Below, in pieces: positions 47,674 through 59,947 of a DNA stretch of 64,000 bases. The stretch comes from Cunninghamia lanceolata (lineage: Eukaryota > Streptophyta > Pinopsida > Cupressales > Cupressaceae). The stretch is from contig BSBN01001250.1 in assembly GCA_027924645.1 (NCBI GenBank), positions 20,496,001 through 20,560,000 of the forward strand, written 5' to 3'. A program made the position numbers and the translations under genes. The notes under the pieces were generated by a model. It saw nothing but the letters and a program-made list of their open reading frames with translations, had not been told where the DNA came from and did no database searches. The stretch's first letter is position 1. Each line of letters begins with the position of its first letter.

Positions 47674-50600
47674 GTTGGTGCATGCACCTGGAGTTAAGGT
47701 TTCGAGCTAAAAACCCACAGGCATTTTCATTGTAAAACCTTCAAATTTTCTAAGTCTGTCAGCCTTCACTTTTTCATGCATGTATCTTTGTATATGCATT
47801 GCTGTTTGTATGTGCATTTGAATGTACATCGCAAAGATATAAGGGTGATATACAAGGGGGCATGTACAAAGACAAGATGCAAAGGAGAAGATACAAAATC
47901 TGGGGCCCACCAATTGCATGCAAAGGTGATTGTATCTTTGCACATACAATCGCATATACAATGCGATATACATTTCTCAGATACAAGGCTCAGACCTGAA
48001 ATGGATATACATTCTAGTTGATAACGGTAAGTGTTTGTTTGCATATTTGTTTGTATGTCCGCATTGTGTGTTTGCACATACAAGGGTCATATGCAAAGGG
48101 AAGGCATACAATCTGGATCTGACTGGAGAATCAAATGCAGCGAATAATCATTTTGGGGTATGCAGTTTGTATAATGAAATGCTTGTATATGCCGATATGT
48201 AAAAGGAAAAGATACAAGCCAAATTTCAAAGGTTTTTTCCAATCTGATTGATAAATGAGTTGGAGTCCGAGGTTGTATATTGCATTTGTATATGCAATAT
48301 ACAAGGAAATATGTACAAGGGGAAGATACAAACCGGACCTGATTGCGATTTCAAATTGTTTCATAATGATTTGGGGTCCAACCTTTGTATGCAGGTGATT
48401 GTATGTATATACAATCACATATGCAACTGCATATACAAAAGGAGATACAACGGATCGCCGGTGAGGATGCAAGTGCTTAGCGATGGAGATCCAATCAAAT
48501 GCTACCACATGTCCGAGAGCAGTTGCATGTATGTGCTTTTGCATATACAAGAGATTTGAATGTGCATCGGGCGGAAAAGGCAAAGTGGGCGAAAAGGGGT
48601 AAAATGTATGTTTGTGCTGCGAAAGGTCTGTTGGTCTCCGGATCGGTAGAGGGTTTGCCAGTTCCAATGCATAGGCAGATTCAGCCAACAAATACAGGAG
48701 GTTGCATGCGCTGCCTCCCCTTCACTTCTGGTTCTGCCGCACCAAGGGGGGTATCCCTATAGCTAAATATTTGACCTTGACTCACCCAATAGAAAGATTT
48801 AGCTTTATAACAATAGGTAGAATACTCTCATGTTTGGACCAAGATTTGCATGATAAATCACAAGTTTGGCAATGTTCTTGGACATATCTAACTAGTTGTT
48901 GATGAGAGTATGTAGGGTCCTACTTCTACTCCTATGAACTAACAGGTTGGAAATATGGAATGATTTATATTTATGTTTTGGATGCAAGACAAGGCGTTTT
49001 GTATCATAACTACTACACAAGGGTAGATCGGTGCCTATCTCAAGGCAATGAATCAACTAGATGTATACAAGAGAATGATTTGCACTGGCATTCAAGTTTC
49101 AAGGGGTTAGGACTAGTATTTGCCTTACAAACACCACCCAAGACTGAGTATTTTGCTGCCTCTACTTACACATATCCCAGCTAACATACAATCTTCTTCA
49201 TACTTAACCTAAAACAGTTTAATCCACTCCTTGAATGGAAGTTAGAGATCAAGCATGCAATATAGTAAATCTGTATCCTAGAATCTTAGAAACCCTTAGC
49301 AACTAGATTCAAAAGAAGGGATGCATACAACAATGGAGACAGATAACTAAACACATGCAACAAAGCATTTTTCATATAAACTCGACATGAAACTGAACAT
49401 ATGTGCAAGGTGCATTCAAATGCAACTCATAAACTCCAAAAGAGACAGAACAGCTAAGAAAATGCTCTATTCTTCATTATTCTTTCCAAAAAATTGCCCA
49501 AGTCTTCAACAACCCCAAAAATGAGTAACACAGTTCGCTATGTACTCAACAATAATTACAAAGGTCATTTCAAAATGCTGCTAGATATAATGCACCATGA
49601 AAATGGCACCTAAAACATTCAATGCAGCTGAGAGAAGAAGAGGAATGAGTAGGTGAAATTGGGATGTGAGCTGCCGATTGAATATTTTCCTTTAACAAGG
49701 TAGCTAACCTATCAATCAATCGACCATGTCTCCGCAAAATGCCATTAATGGCCAACCTACCTGCGGCTGGAAGTGCAGCAATGGTTCGTGTGCTCAGGAA
49801 CTTTTCCTGCTCAAAATGATGCAGATACAAAGAAAATCCTTCCTTCCTCAGGTAATCAAAATAGGGCCGTCGATTTCCACCTCATCGCCAAGATCTACGG
49901 CTTCGATTCACACTGACTGGTCCTCAACCAATGAGATTGCGCCACGCAGGTGCCCTTTTTCCATTGCTGACTTTTCCCAGCATGAACAATACACTTTTAC
50001 CTTTTCACCCATTTTGCCTTTTTTGCCTTCAAATCTATGCATATGCAGTTGTATATACATACAACTGACTTGGACACGTGACAACATCTGATTGGTTCTC
50101 CATCGTTAAGTACTTGCATCTCCATCGGCAGTTGGAAAGACCCTGGAAGTGTCCGTCGATATGCATTATCCTGCCGATGAGCCAATGTATCCATTTTTGC
50201 TATCGGAGCATTGCGTCAACCCCTGTATCTTGCATTTGTATATGTAATTGCATATACAAATAATCACAATGCATACAAGCGGCGGACCCCAAATTTCTAT
50301 GAGACAAATTGAAAATTGCATTCGGGTCTGGCTTGTATCTTTACTCTTTGTATATCACTTTGTATATCGCATGTACAAATGTAATATACAACCTCAGACT
50401 CCAACTCATTTATCAATCGGATTGGAAAAACCTTCGAAATCTGGCTTGCATATGCACACTTGTATCTCACGTTGTATATCGGCATATACAAGCACCTCAT
50501 CATACAAGTCGCAGACCCCAAAATGATTATTCGCTGCATTTGATCCTCCAGTCGGGTCTAGACTGTATGCTTTCCCTTTGCATATGACCCTTGTATGTGC

Positions 50601-52665
50601 AAACATACAACGTGGACATACAAACAAATATGCAAACAAACACTTGCCTTTATCAACCAGAATGTATATCCATTTCGGGTCCGGGCCTTGTATCTGAGAA
50701 AAGTATATCGCATTGTATATGCAATTGTATGTGCAAAGATACAATCACCTTTGCATGCAACTGGTGGGCCCCAGACTTTGATCTCCTCCTTTGCATCTTG
50801 TCTTTGTATGTGTCCTTTGTATGTTTCCTCTTGTATATCACCCTTGTATCTTTGCGATGTACATTCTGCCTTTGTATCTTGGCGATGTATGTTTCCTTTG
50901 TATATCGCCATTGTATCTACCCATTGTATATCAAATATACAATGCAAAATATACATGTAAACCCTTACATACAAGCATGGAATATTCCAGGAATCTGCGA
51001 CAAAATCTTCAATGTACATCCACTTTTCACGCTCGGAATTTCATATACAAGCCCAATATGCATATAAAGATGCATACAACTAATTTTTTCACTTTTTGAA
51101 GCTGATTTGACTTATTTTTCGGGCCCGCCAATGTACATTCGCGCTTGCACATTCAAATGTACATACAAACAATAATGCATATACAAAGATACATGCATGA
51201 AAAAGTGAAGGCCGACAGACTTAGAAAATTTCAAGGTTTTACAATGAAAATGCCTGTGGATTTTTGGCTCGAAACCTTAACTCTAGGTGCATGCACCAAC
51301 AAGGTCAAAGAAACAAAAGCCGCCTACGTGGCACGATCTCATTGGCTGACGACTTTTCAACATGTTTTGAGACCGCAGATCTTGGCGATGTGGAGAAAAT
51401 TGATGGCCCTATTTTGAAAGCCCGATGAAGGAAGGATTTTCTTTGTATCTGCATCATTTCAAGCAGGAAAAGTTCCTGAGCACGCGAACCATTGCTGCAC
51501 TTCCAGCCGCATGTAGGTTAGCCATTAATGGCATTTTACAGAGACATGGTCGACTGATTAACAGGCCAGCTACCTTGTTAAAGGGAAATCTTCAGATGGC
51601 GGCACATCTCCCGATCTCACCTACTCCTTTCCTCTTTGTCTCTCTGTTGCATTGAATGTTTTAGGTGCCATTCTCATGGTGTGCTATATTTGGCAAAATT
51701 TTGAGTTGACCATTATACTTGATTGCTGGGTACACGTTCTTGGTTTATATCAGAGGTGTGTTACTCATTTTTTGGTGGTTGAAGACTTGGGCATTTTTTG
51801 GGAAAGATAATGAAAAACAAAGCATTTCTTGTTGTTCTGTCTCTTTTGTGAGTTTATGAGTTGCATTTGAATGCACTTTACACATATGTTCAGTTTCATG
51901 TTATTTTTATATGAAAAATGCTTCATGGCATGTGTTTAGCTATTTGTCTCCATTTGTTGTATGCATCCCTTCTTTTGAATTTGGTTGCTAAGGGTTACTT
52001 GGATTCTAGGATATAGATTTCTGTATCACATGCTTGATCTCTAACTTCCATTCAAGGAGTGGATTAAACTGTTTTACGTTAAGTATGAAGAAGAATGTAT
52101 GTCAGTTGGGATATGTGTAAGTAGAGATAGCTAAATACTCATTCTTAGGTGGTGTTTGGAAGGCAAGCACCAATCTGACCCCTTGAAATTTTAATGCCAG
52201 TGTAAATCATTCTCTTGTATACGTCTATTTGACTCTATTGCCCTGAGATAGGCACCAGTCTGCTTCTTGTGTAGTAGTTATGATCCAAAACCCCCTGTCT
52301 TGCATCCAAAACATAAATACAAATCCTTTCATAGTTCCAACCTGTTAGTTTGTAGGAGTAGAAGTAGGACCCCTGCATACTCTCATTCCTAACCAGTTAG
52401 ATATGTCCAGGAACATTGTCATCCTAGTGACTAATCACAAAAATCTTGGTCCAAACATGAGAGTATTTTGCCTATTGTTGTAAAGCTAAATCTTTCTATT
52501 AGGTGAGTCAAGGTCAAATCTTTAGCTATAGGGATACCCCCCTTGGTGTGGCAGAACCAGAAGTGAGGGGAGGCAGCTCATGCAACCTCCTATATTTGTT
52601 GGCCGAATATGCCTGTGTATTGGAACTAGCAAACCCTCTACCAATTCGGAGAGAAAAACACCAAC
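47674..52665 (+). mobile_element. Non-autonomous DNA transposon, outer copy (split by an inner copy)
   Basis: The element runs from GTTGGTGCATGCACC (47674) to CACCAAC (ending 52665), so the tips are GTTGGT/ACCAAC. Flanks GGAGCAT (47667-47673) and AGAGCGT (52666-52672) match at 5 of 7, the two differences being transitions. This is consistent with an old 7-bp target duplication. Its left part A (47674-48628) and right part CB (51301-52665) are collinear with the uninterrupted inner copy read on the minus strand. There is no transposase: ORFs inside are rich in Ile, Tyr, His and Cys and arise from short repeats. Superfamily is unassigned (hAT- or Mutator-like are options). Confidence 0.7.
48629..51300 (-). 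mobile_element. Same DNA transposon, inner copy in inverted orientation
   Basis: A complete ~2,672-bp copy. On the minus strand it starts GTTGGTGCATGCACCTAGAG at 51300 and ends at 48629-48635 with ACCAACA. Its parts are inverted matches of the outer copy: 51300-49990 to 47674-48628, 49990-49200 to 51301-52090, and 49200-48629 to 52090-52665. Flanking AAGGTCT (48623-48629, sharing one base with the tip) and AAGGTCA (51301-51307) suggest a 7-bp target duplication. Its part A is about 350 bp longer than in the outer copy, mainly extra repeat modules around 50800-51130. No transposase is encoded. Confidence 0.75.
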
Positions 52666-52812
52666 AGAGCGTAAGCTTATGATGATGCCCATACTATATA
52701 TGCCTTCAAGACTCATTTCTATCCTAAACTAACTCATACAGACTTATTCTAATTAAGTTAATTTACTGAAGTTCACATAAATGTAAGAACAACAAAAACA
52801 ATTAAAAATCCA
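52666..52812. other. Short spacer
   Basis: Between the transposon end and the likely end of the gypsy 3' LTR. No feature is seen. Confidence 0.3.
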
Positions 52813-53938
52813 GTTGCTACGGGTACCTTCAGCATAAGTTGAAGATAACTATATTCAACAGAGAATTACATAATTAACTCAAAATACACAGAATGATAAA
52901 AGAATGGACACTAACCTCCGGAGGACTTAAATTATGCAATCTATTCGTGAATCAGAACTACTAGAAATAGTAATCAAGATATCTTACTCATTCCACAATG
53001 CAACTTTATAAAATAACATGAAATAGTTTTAACTAGAAATGCATGAATAAATAAGGAAAGATACAAAGTGAGGGTTAGTACCTTGAGTGGCCAGCTCAGG
53101 GAACTATCTCACTTAATCTGGAAACTAAATCTACTTCAGATTCTCATAACACATAGTTGTATTCACTTCATATCAGAAACATGATCTTTTCAGATTTTAT
53201 TCAATAAAGCATGTCTAGATCTTCCAACATAAAAATAGAGTAACTGTTGAGCAACTGTGAAAATAAAGTATCTTGGAAAAAGAACTAACTTTCCATTGAA
53301 CTCATCCCTCCTAACTTATACAGAAATGAGAAGAGTACGATGTAACTACCAACTAACTTGATCATCAATTTATCCCTAGATATCAGGGTATAGGTTCGAG
53401 ATCAATTTATTAATCTAACTGAAAAAAAGGAAGCAAAGTTCCATTCAAACAATAATTCCTATTCAACGGCTCATGAATGAAAACACATAAGCTGCGATTA
53501 GAATTCTAGAACAAGTCTTCTTCTTCTCTTGTATTTATTCTTCCATGATCATGTTCATCCCCATCGGTCTCCAGTTCTGGCGTTTGAACTGCACTTTGCT
53601 TAATTCCCCTGTTTTGCAACTTGCTACAATCACTCCTTCTTGGATGCCACGTCTTTGCTGCACAAGGTTAATTATCCAAACATATGCACACAAAATAGCT
53701 TTCATATTAAACTATGGAATTCTATCTATATTACATGCATATTTGTAATTTAAGTCATCCACTTGATAATATAACCAGCATATTCCATTTTATCAGCATA
53801 GGTTTAAAGTCTTTGAAAAGTATATGGGAAACAACATATAATAATGGTAATGTCTATAAAGTATTTGTAGGATGATATGAAAATGTCTTAAAAACATATA
53901 AAAACATTATGAAAGGAAGTCAATAATTCAACCCAACA
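52813..53938 (-). mobile_element. 3' LTR of the minus-strand gypsy element
   Basis: On the minus strand the LTR starts TGTTGGGTTG at 53938, directly after the polypurine tract. It probably ends ...GGTACCCGTAGCA at 52813, giving TG/CA termini and about 1.1 kb. It has no coding content. The 5' LTR would lie beyond the right edge of the window, so the identity test is not possible here. Confidence 0.55.
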
Positions 53939-53941
53939 TCT

Positions 53942-53963
53942 CCCCCCAACTTAGACTTTTGCT
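53942..53963 (-). other. Polypurine tract of the gypsy element
   Basis: Minus-strand AAGTCTAAGTTGGGGGGAG, preceded by CTTGGGGACAAGCAAA, is the classic end of plant gypsy internal regions, where plus-strand DNA synthesis is primed. It sits four bases from the LTR start. Confidence 0.75.
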
Positions 53964-54161
53964 TGTCCCCAAGCAAAATCAAGGAACTAAACATCTAGGG
54001 TAGAAGATTATAATGCGAAGTGATTTTTCTTAGGTCCATGTTTTCTCTGACTCCCTCTCCTTGTTTGAGATAAAATCCATTGTAGCATGCAAGTCTCTCC
54101 ATCCTGATTAGCTCAACATGCCTACACTTATCACCTCTCCCTCCTGCTCAGTGTGGTACTG

Positions 54162-57100
54162 TGTTACATCCCCTTTTTGGATTCAATATTACTATTTACT
54201 TTTTCTTGAATAATACATCCATGTGGATATGTTTTAATATCATAGAAAATGATGACATGTTTAGAAAAGGTTAATATTATGAAATTATGGAATTTACTTG
54301 ATTATGATCAATTTGATGTTATGAATTAAAATGTCTTTCGATATGAAAATGAAATGATTTGATATAAATATGTTTTGATCATAACATTGGTACTCTGACC
54401 ACGAATTGTATGTGAGATTGTCAATGACAGGAATAGATGGAACATGTTCGCTAGGAAGAAAGAAGAAGAGAAAGTATCTTTGAGAAAGAGAGAATAGACT
54501 CTAGAAAAACCCATGGATGCTTGCCACTGAAAATGATTATCAGGTAGATAAACCTAGATGACTTGAGTTAAGCTTTGATTATGGGCTAAGTCAATTTTAG
54601 ACGAGATGTCGAGGTTTGCAAGAATAGGTCTTTCTCCTTTCATAAGTCGTCATATTGAGGGAAATCGACATCGGTGTCATAATACTCTGAATCATGTCGT
54701 CAAATATGGACAACTGATATATTGCTTATATGTATATATGTATATATATATGTATATATATATGTATATATATATATGTATATATATGTATATATTTGAG
54801 GTCGAGTTGTAAGTCGTGTCTTGTTATTGGTTCGGCACAAAAGTTGAAAGTTGTGCGTAAGTCGACCCCAAACCTTGTTTTGTGTTTACGCTCAATTCGT
54901 CGTTATCATCGTAAAGCTCTACAAGCGTATGACGTAAATGTCTACTTGTGAAATTCAATGGATGTTGAATTGTTTCTATATTGGGCTATTATCGTATTAT
55001 AAAAGGTTTTAATAATGTTTTAAATCTTGAGACCATGGTGTGTAGTACCTTTAGTCGTATTGTATTGGAATATACAATATTATTTTTAGTTATGTTTAAA
55101 TTGTCATTTTGAGGAAATTCCTTTATTCATTTGTGATGTTGGTAATCGGGCAGTAGATCGAAAGAGACTCACTCAAGTCCTTTCTTGATGTCTTTTATTT
55201 TGAAATAATCTTTTTACCTTCAAGCTTTAAACCTCATGATGGTCGTCGGCCTAGCCATTTTTCATAGTTTTTGCATTTGATTTATACTCATAAGTGGATG
55301 TGAGTAGTGTGACAGCTAGTTTAAACTGTCAACCACCACCTTGCGAAGTATGGAGCTCCACTTTGGAAAGAAATCACGAATTGAGTGGAAAAAGGCCAAA
55401 CCATTTCTGGTAGTGGTCACGTAAGGAGGAGAATGTTATGCATGCCAGGTAGTTACCCTTAATGTTAGGCATGGTCTTGTGAGTGGAGAGGCAGTTTTTC
55501 CTTCACAGTTAGACAGGATTTAGAGGAGTAAGGGAGTCAGTTAGAGGGGAGAACGGAGAGTAGAAGCAGAGAGGAGACTGAGCAAGAAGCAAAGGTGAAC
55601 AGCTAAGAGAAGAACGAACACCTTGGACTAGTCTGCAAACATACACACGAGATTATCTTTAGGTTCTTTTCATCTCATCTCTGCGCAGTCTTAGTCAATA
55701 GTTATGTTTATAAGAAGTATGACTCTACTTACATTACGAAGGAACTTAGTATTTGCTTAAAGATGCAAAGTGTGAATTGTTACCAACTGTAGTATGTGTT
55801 TTCATCACCTTCAAAATGGAAGCAATGCTTTTGTCCCCTGCACTGCACCGCTGTTGTGAAACCCACAATACATTACATTGTTCTTCGAAGCATCTTCGAA
55901 GGTTGAGATTATTGTGTAGTCGTTGGTTCAACTTTAGGAGGTTTTTGGTTATGTGTAGAGTGCAATTTAGACTATGTGTTTGGTCGTAAAATAACTCACA
56001 GCTATCACAAGCCCCAGTGTCAAAACCTTGGTCGACGTAGAATGAGTTCTCATTTGGCCAGCCGAATACAAATGCTTGGTTCTGTCAAATTTAAAAGATA
56101 ACTAGTTTTAAAGTAAAAGACTTGTTTTGTGATATTTGTCGACACAGGAGTATCAATGGTGTGAAGTGTATCCCAAAACATGCAAGACTTCACAGTCCTC
56201 CATAATTTCTGAGTTTAAAATGGTCGGTCGACCATAGTGAATTTATTAACCTTGCTGTGAATGATAACAAGTTTTAGTCCATTTGTCTTTGTAGGAAACT
56301 CTCTTGCTATTAAAGTATTTAAACTATTGTGTCCCCGAGAGAAGGTATAGACTTACTTTTTGGACTTTACAGCCATACAAGTTAATATAATGAAGTTTAA
56401 GAACAATGTAATGAGTCTTTTGTCAAATATCTAGCCTAGACTTGCATGCAATCTTCTTGCTAATAGAAACAACAAGATAGGGTTTCTAAATGCTTAGATG
56501 GACAAAGATTAAGCTATGTCGAAGACTTTGATAGGTCGAGGAAGATTCTTTAGAATGTTTAATTTTAAACTTAGGGTCTTTGAATATTTATATTCTATAA
56601 ATTGGTTTTTATTAAATCCCTTCCTAAACAACAAAGTTAAGTTTAGTGTCCACTCTTGAGTGGATAATTTAAGCAGTGGGCTAACTTAAAGATCAATGAA
56701 ATAACTTATAGCATTATCCGGATAATCGATAATCTAGGAACCCATTCTTTTATCATGTGGACAGAAATGTTTCCATGAGCTAAGTAGAGAGAGAGTAAAC
56801 CTCATTGCCATGCATTAATGCATGATGAGTTTCGAACACCTTGAGGTTATCGAGGTCGTTATAATGAACTTATTTATAGGTAACTATAGGATTGCGATTA
56901 ATTCGAGTCGAGTTAGGTGGGTGAACTTATTACTTGTGTTGATACAACGCTAATTATATTCAAATCCTTTGGCCAAGGTAATGCATGAGCCTCAAGTGCA
57001 TTGATAGTTCACTGTGACTGGATGGCATAGCTTGTGGAGTGGTCATGCTTGACTAGAGGGTATCTAGGGGATTGCATGATAACAAGTTATGTAGGTCACA

Positions 57101-57545
57101 ACACCAGTACTCAGATGGCAAACACCATTGGTTATCTTAAGTCTATCCTCTTTGAGTAGGGTAGGGCCACTTCCAGATAGGAAGGAGTGCGGGAGACCGA
57201 CGGTCTGTGGTTGGAGGTTAAGCTCCTTGAAGATACTTTCTCTTCTATATTCCTGAGGATTGTCGAGACTTGAATTTGGATGGTCGACAATTGAGATGCA
57301 GTGACTTTGGTAAGTTTCTATTTTGGAATTATTCTAAGTAACTCTAAACAATATATTGTTTAATGTTGTAGATGGATATAACCTTTTGTATAAGTTATAA
57401 TTTCATGATTATTGTTAGTCGATGGATGAACTACTTGGTTTTAAGAATTGAAAACAAATTACTTTTCTGTTTTAAACTTAAAAAAAAAAATTATTACCTT
57501 TGGTTAAACTTAGTTTTTAGGGTAAAAACAAAACTGGGTGTTATA
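54162..57545 (+). mobile_element. Solo LTR, 3,384 bp, with TACTG target-site duplication
   Basis: It starts TGTTACATCCCC at 54162 and ends CTGGGTGTTATA at 57545. The five bases on each side are identical (TACTG at 54157-54161 and 57546-57550). It has no internal domain: joining the flanks restores the older gypsy element between its accessory ORF and polypurine tract. It contains a TATATG-rich microsatellite (about 54731-54796) and a purine-rich leader-like segment near 55540-55620. The same family recurs inverted at 62415-64000. A solo LTR forms by recombination between the two LTRs of a full element. Confidence 0.88.
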
Positions 57546-57605
57546 TACTGGATAAAGAAAGATAGGAGGTTGATAAGTAAGAGGTAACCATACTACTCCT
57601 TTTTG

Positions 57606-59947
57606 CTATGAGATCTGGATATACCTGCGTAACCTCTCAAACATATTCATAAAGTTGTGGAAAGAGTGGGGTTCCTTCTTCTGTAATTCTGGAGTTAGAC
57701 TATCCCACCTGCTCTGCACATACCTCTGGCAATTCTGAATGATGGACACTGCTAATCTCTATATCCTTCTATGATCCCTGAGTCTTAAATCCATGATTAC
57801 CTTACCTGGACCCTTATGAGAAAGTAGTGTTAGCCATTGGGTCAAGATCACTTCAGGGTTTAAGGCTTCTTTCCTAATCTGCAGTGGCACTTTCTTTTCC
57901 TGTTCCTCATACTGATCCATTAGTTCTCCCCTAAGTTGTTTATTTCTAAAATATGACATTAGTGCTCTGATCTGTAGATCCCCAACATAGATGTAGGGGT
58001 TCCATTATGTGTCCTCATCCATCAGGTAATTATGCAGATAGTATTCACACAACTGATCCTGTTCTTCTAAACTGACCTCTTTGAAATAATTGCAAAAGAT
58101 GTACCTTGAATGCAAGTTAGGTTAAATATTAATAAATCTATTGAATTAAAAACTAAGAAACTTCTCTTTTAAAAACAATGCATAAATTCTTGGTGGAGGT
58201 TTACATCCAATGATTTGCTTAGCTCTATTAATGACCTTTGTCAGATGATTCTCCAACCCTTTGATTATCAAATCCTTTTCTTCAACTAATGCATTGAGAC
58301 TGTGTTTCTCTTTTTTCCAATTCTCTTTTTCCTGCTTGGTTTCATAAGTCAATTTCATTAGTTCAAAGCCTAGAGACAGAGTGGTATGGTACTCTGGAGT
58401 GTTTGTCATAGGAGGTTGGAGAGTGAGTACTTCTTCCTCTTCAATTTTTGTTTTACTTTCAGCCAATTGTGCCAATAAATCTAAGTTAGAACCATGGCCA
58501 TAAGTCTGAATTTTCTCTTCCAACTCTTGAATCCTTTTCTATTTTTCCTTATCTTTTTCTTCATACCCCTTTACCTACTCTTCTAGCTATCTTATTCTGT
58601 CCAAGGCTTCTTGAAGTTCCTTCCTAATATCTCTGTCCTCCAATAATTCTTTTTCTCTTTCAATATTTAAACTTTCATCATCTCTTTCTTCAGGAACATC
58701 AAAAACATCTTTAGCAGAATCATCAGGCACAGACCTACCCATCTTTCTTGCAATAAACAAATCTTTTGACTCAGAATCAGAAGAAGAAATATATCTTCTT
58801 TTCTTACAAACATGTTAACATTTCCATAGGCGTCAGCAGAGACGTCCTCAGGAGGGTTTTCCCCTCTATTTGAATCTAGATTCAATGGAATTGGATCACT
58901 GTCCTATTGGCCTTTACTTTTGTCTTCTCTTTCCTATTTCTCAATAACTTTTTCTTTGGCACTTTGCCTCTTTATCCTACCTGAGCGTCTAGGAGTGACA
59001 GTCTCCTGATTATCTCCCTTTTTCCTCCTCTTATTGTCCCTCTTCTTCCTTCTTTCCCCTGTATTTTCTTTTATTGTACTCTTATGCTTCCTCACACCCT
59101 TCCTACTCTTCTTTTCTTTACCAGATGTTGAAGGAGTGCTTCTTTTAGCTTTAGGGGTGGATGTTGAGGGTTCTTTAGTTGCTACAGGCCTAGATTCTAG
59201 GGGATTTTCATCTTGTGGCTCTTCATGCTCAGTTTCAATTGGAGGCTTAGGCTCATATGGAATCTCATCTTCTGGTTCTGGTGCCTCTAATAGTGTTGAA
59301 ATATCCACACATTGTTTAAAAGCTTCCTACCCAACCTTTGGGTACTGAATTCTCAAACTCCTCTTTATTAACAGAGCTATTAAATAATGGTGGGAAAGAG
59401 TGGTGTCTATCTGTTGTTTCTGATATTCTGAAGACATCCTTTTCAACATACTATATAGAAAATTTGGAACATTGACAAGTTTTTCATGCTGTATATGATT
59501 GATCAATTTGAGATGTACAATATATAACATATTGTATTGACCATCATAGGTAATATACTTGATGATGTATAAGACACATTTCCCCCAAAAGAAGGGAAGA
59601 AATAATCACTTCGTACCTTGTGTGGTGGATTCTGGGTGTTCACCTCTCTCACAGAATTCCTCCCTTGCTACGACTGCATCATCTCTAGCTGGGTACTCGG
59701 ACCCTGTTCTTGGCAACCTTGTGACTTGAGCAATAGCTAACTTGGAAGCATCTACAGTCAACCCTCTCACCATTGCTTCATCATACTATAGTGTGAATGC
59801 AAATTCCTTCACCATCTCATCATCATACTCTGTCAGTTTTAGGAAGTAATCTAGCCAACCCACTCTTGTAAAGAGTGGAAGAACCACCACATCCTCTAGT
59901 ATTTCTTTATGTGCTAAGGGTTCTCTTCTGATTACATCCCCTCCCAT
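57606..59947 (-). pseudogene. Accessory ORF in the env-like position of the gypsy element (copy C)
   Basis: The minus-strand ATG at 59947 opens MGGDVIRREPLAHKEILEDV followed by LPLFTRVGWLDYFLKL, LTVDASKLAIAQVTRLPRTG. This gives a compact domain of about 100 residues. After breaks come a Pro/Glu-rich region (59308-59150), a strongly basic nuclear-localisation-like stretch (KKSRKGVRKHK, RRKKRDNKRRKKG) and a coiled-coil region (58523-58146). The last part ends SFHNFMNMFERLRRYIQIS with TAG at 57608-57606. Several stops and frameshifts make it a pseudogene. It lies after pol and before the polypurine tract, on the same strand as pol, the position of env-like or extra ORFs in some plant gypsy lineages. 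No transmembrane segments are evident, so an envelope role is not supported. Confidence 0.6.

Noticed and set aside
47707..51099. Many overlapping ORFs of 60-190 codons on both strands (for example 48691-48131 minus and 50591-51067 plus)
   Set aside because: They mirror each other across inverted repeats, are dominated by Tyr, Ile, His and Cys from TTGTATATGC-type words, and show no protein motif. They reflect repeat composition.
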